A DNA stretch of 31,706 nucleotides from UBA11612 sp963976395 (GTDB taxonomy: Bacteria > Pseudomonadota > Alphaproteobacteria > Rhodospirillales > Rhodospirillaceae). Made by a program: the position numbers and the translations under genes. The DNA lies in assembly GCA_963976395.1 (NCBI GenBank), contig CAXBLG010000033.1, forward strand, positions 1 to 31,706, in the 5' to 3' direction. Positions 31,652 to 31,706 of this stretch are shown here, piece by piece (positions within the stretch are counted from its first letter, which is position 1; every line of letters starts with the position of its first letter). The notes below the pieces were generated by a model that was not told where the DNA came from, searched no databases, and saw nothing but the letters and a program-made list of their open reading frames with translations.

Positions 31652-31706
31652 TAACTTGAGAGTTTGATCCTGGCTCAGAACGAACGCTGGCGGCAGGCCT
31701 AACACA
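31652..31706 (+). rRNA. rrs: 16S ribosomal RNA, 5' end (partial)
   Basis: The conserved 5' region AGAGTTTGATCCTGGCTCAG is followed by AACGAACGCTGGCGGCAGGC and CTAACACA. The mature start, aligned by position with E. coli, falls near 31652. The GGCAGGCCTAACACA reading is typical of Alphaproteobacteria. The window ends about 55 nt into the gene. Confidence 0.97.

Overview
The window looks like chromosomal DNA of an alphaproteobacterium, most like the Rhodospirillales and related lineages; the genus cannot be resolved by reading. The reasons are the DUF4167 gene, found essentially only in Alphaproteobacteria, the NDUFAF5-type methyltransferase, ubiG, the Nit amidase next to grxC and DUF1178, and the order ptsP - RodZ-like - ispG - hisS - prfA - prmC - DUF4167 - clpB. 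Coding density is high, GC content is moderate (mid-fifties percent by eye), and no phage, transposase, integrase, CRISPR array or tRNA was found.

Layout. (1) 1-1338: the probable tail of a + strand gene converging on purB (- strand). (2) 1339-6472: an accessory-like stretch with an AT-rich regulatory region carrying a near-perfect sigma-54 promoter, a bactofilin-like membrane protein, a DUF6445-type 2-oxoglutarate oxygenase, a DUF6151 zinc protein and a PiT phosphate transporter. (3) 6491-11003, - strand: a gene cluster read as methyltransferase > sfsA > map > map > radC, then a free-standing Ada zinc domain. The two methionine aminopeptidases are in-frame tandem paralogues separated by one stop codon. 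(4) 11013-14927: comF, a formyltransferase-like protein, grxC, Nit amidase, DUF1178 and ubiG, tightly packed on alternating strands. (5) 15225-19804: lysC, an FMN-dependent nitronate monooxygenase-like gene and ptsP (enzyme I of the nitrogen PTS), co-directional. (6) 19952-26792: RodZ-like, ispG, hisS, prfA, prmC and DUF4167, with hisS/prfA/prmC overlapping or abutting. (7) 27005-30979: clpB behind a heat-shock-like promoter and a structured leader, convergent with an M23 peptidoglycan hydrolase. (8) 30980-31706: a 0.67-kb regulatory region leading into the 5' end of a 16S rRNA gene, with a GANTC cluster, a perfect DnaA box, an rrn-type promoter with a 9-G tract, boxA and leader stems.

Functionally this is mostly housekeeping: translation (hisS, prfA with its methyltransferase prmC, two MetAPs, 16S rRNA), proteostasis (clpB), isoprenoid and quinone synthesis (ispG, ubiG), aspartate-family amino acids (lysC), thiol and glutathione repair (grxC, Nit), purine synthesis (purB), and envelope shape (RodZ-like, M23 hydrolase, bactofilin-like protein). 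I saw no convincing new multi-gene system. The observations most worth checking are regulatory: the sigma-54 promoter with its inverted repeat, the clpB leader, and the GANTC/DnaA/poly-G arrangement ahead of the rRNA operon. The tandem MetAP pair is the best protein-level oddity.
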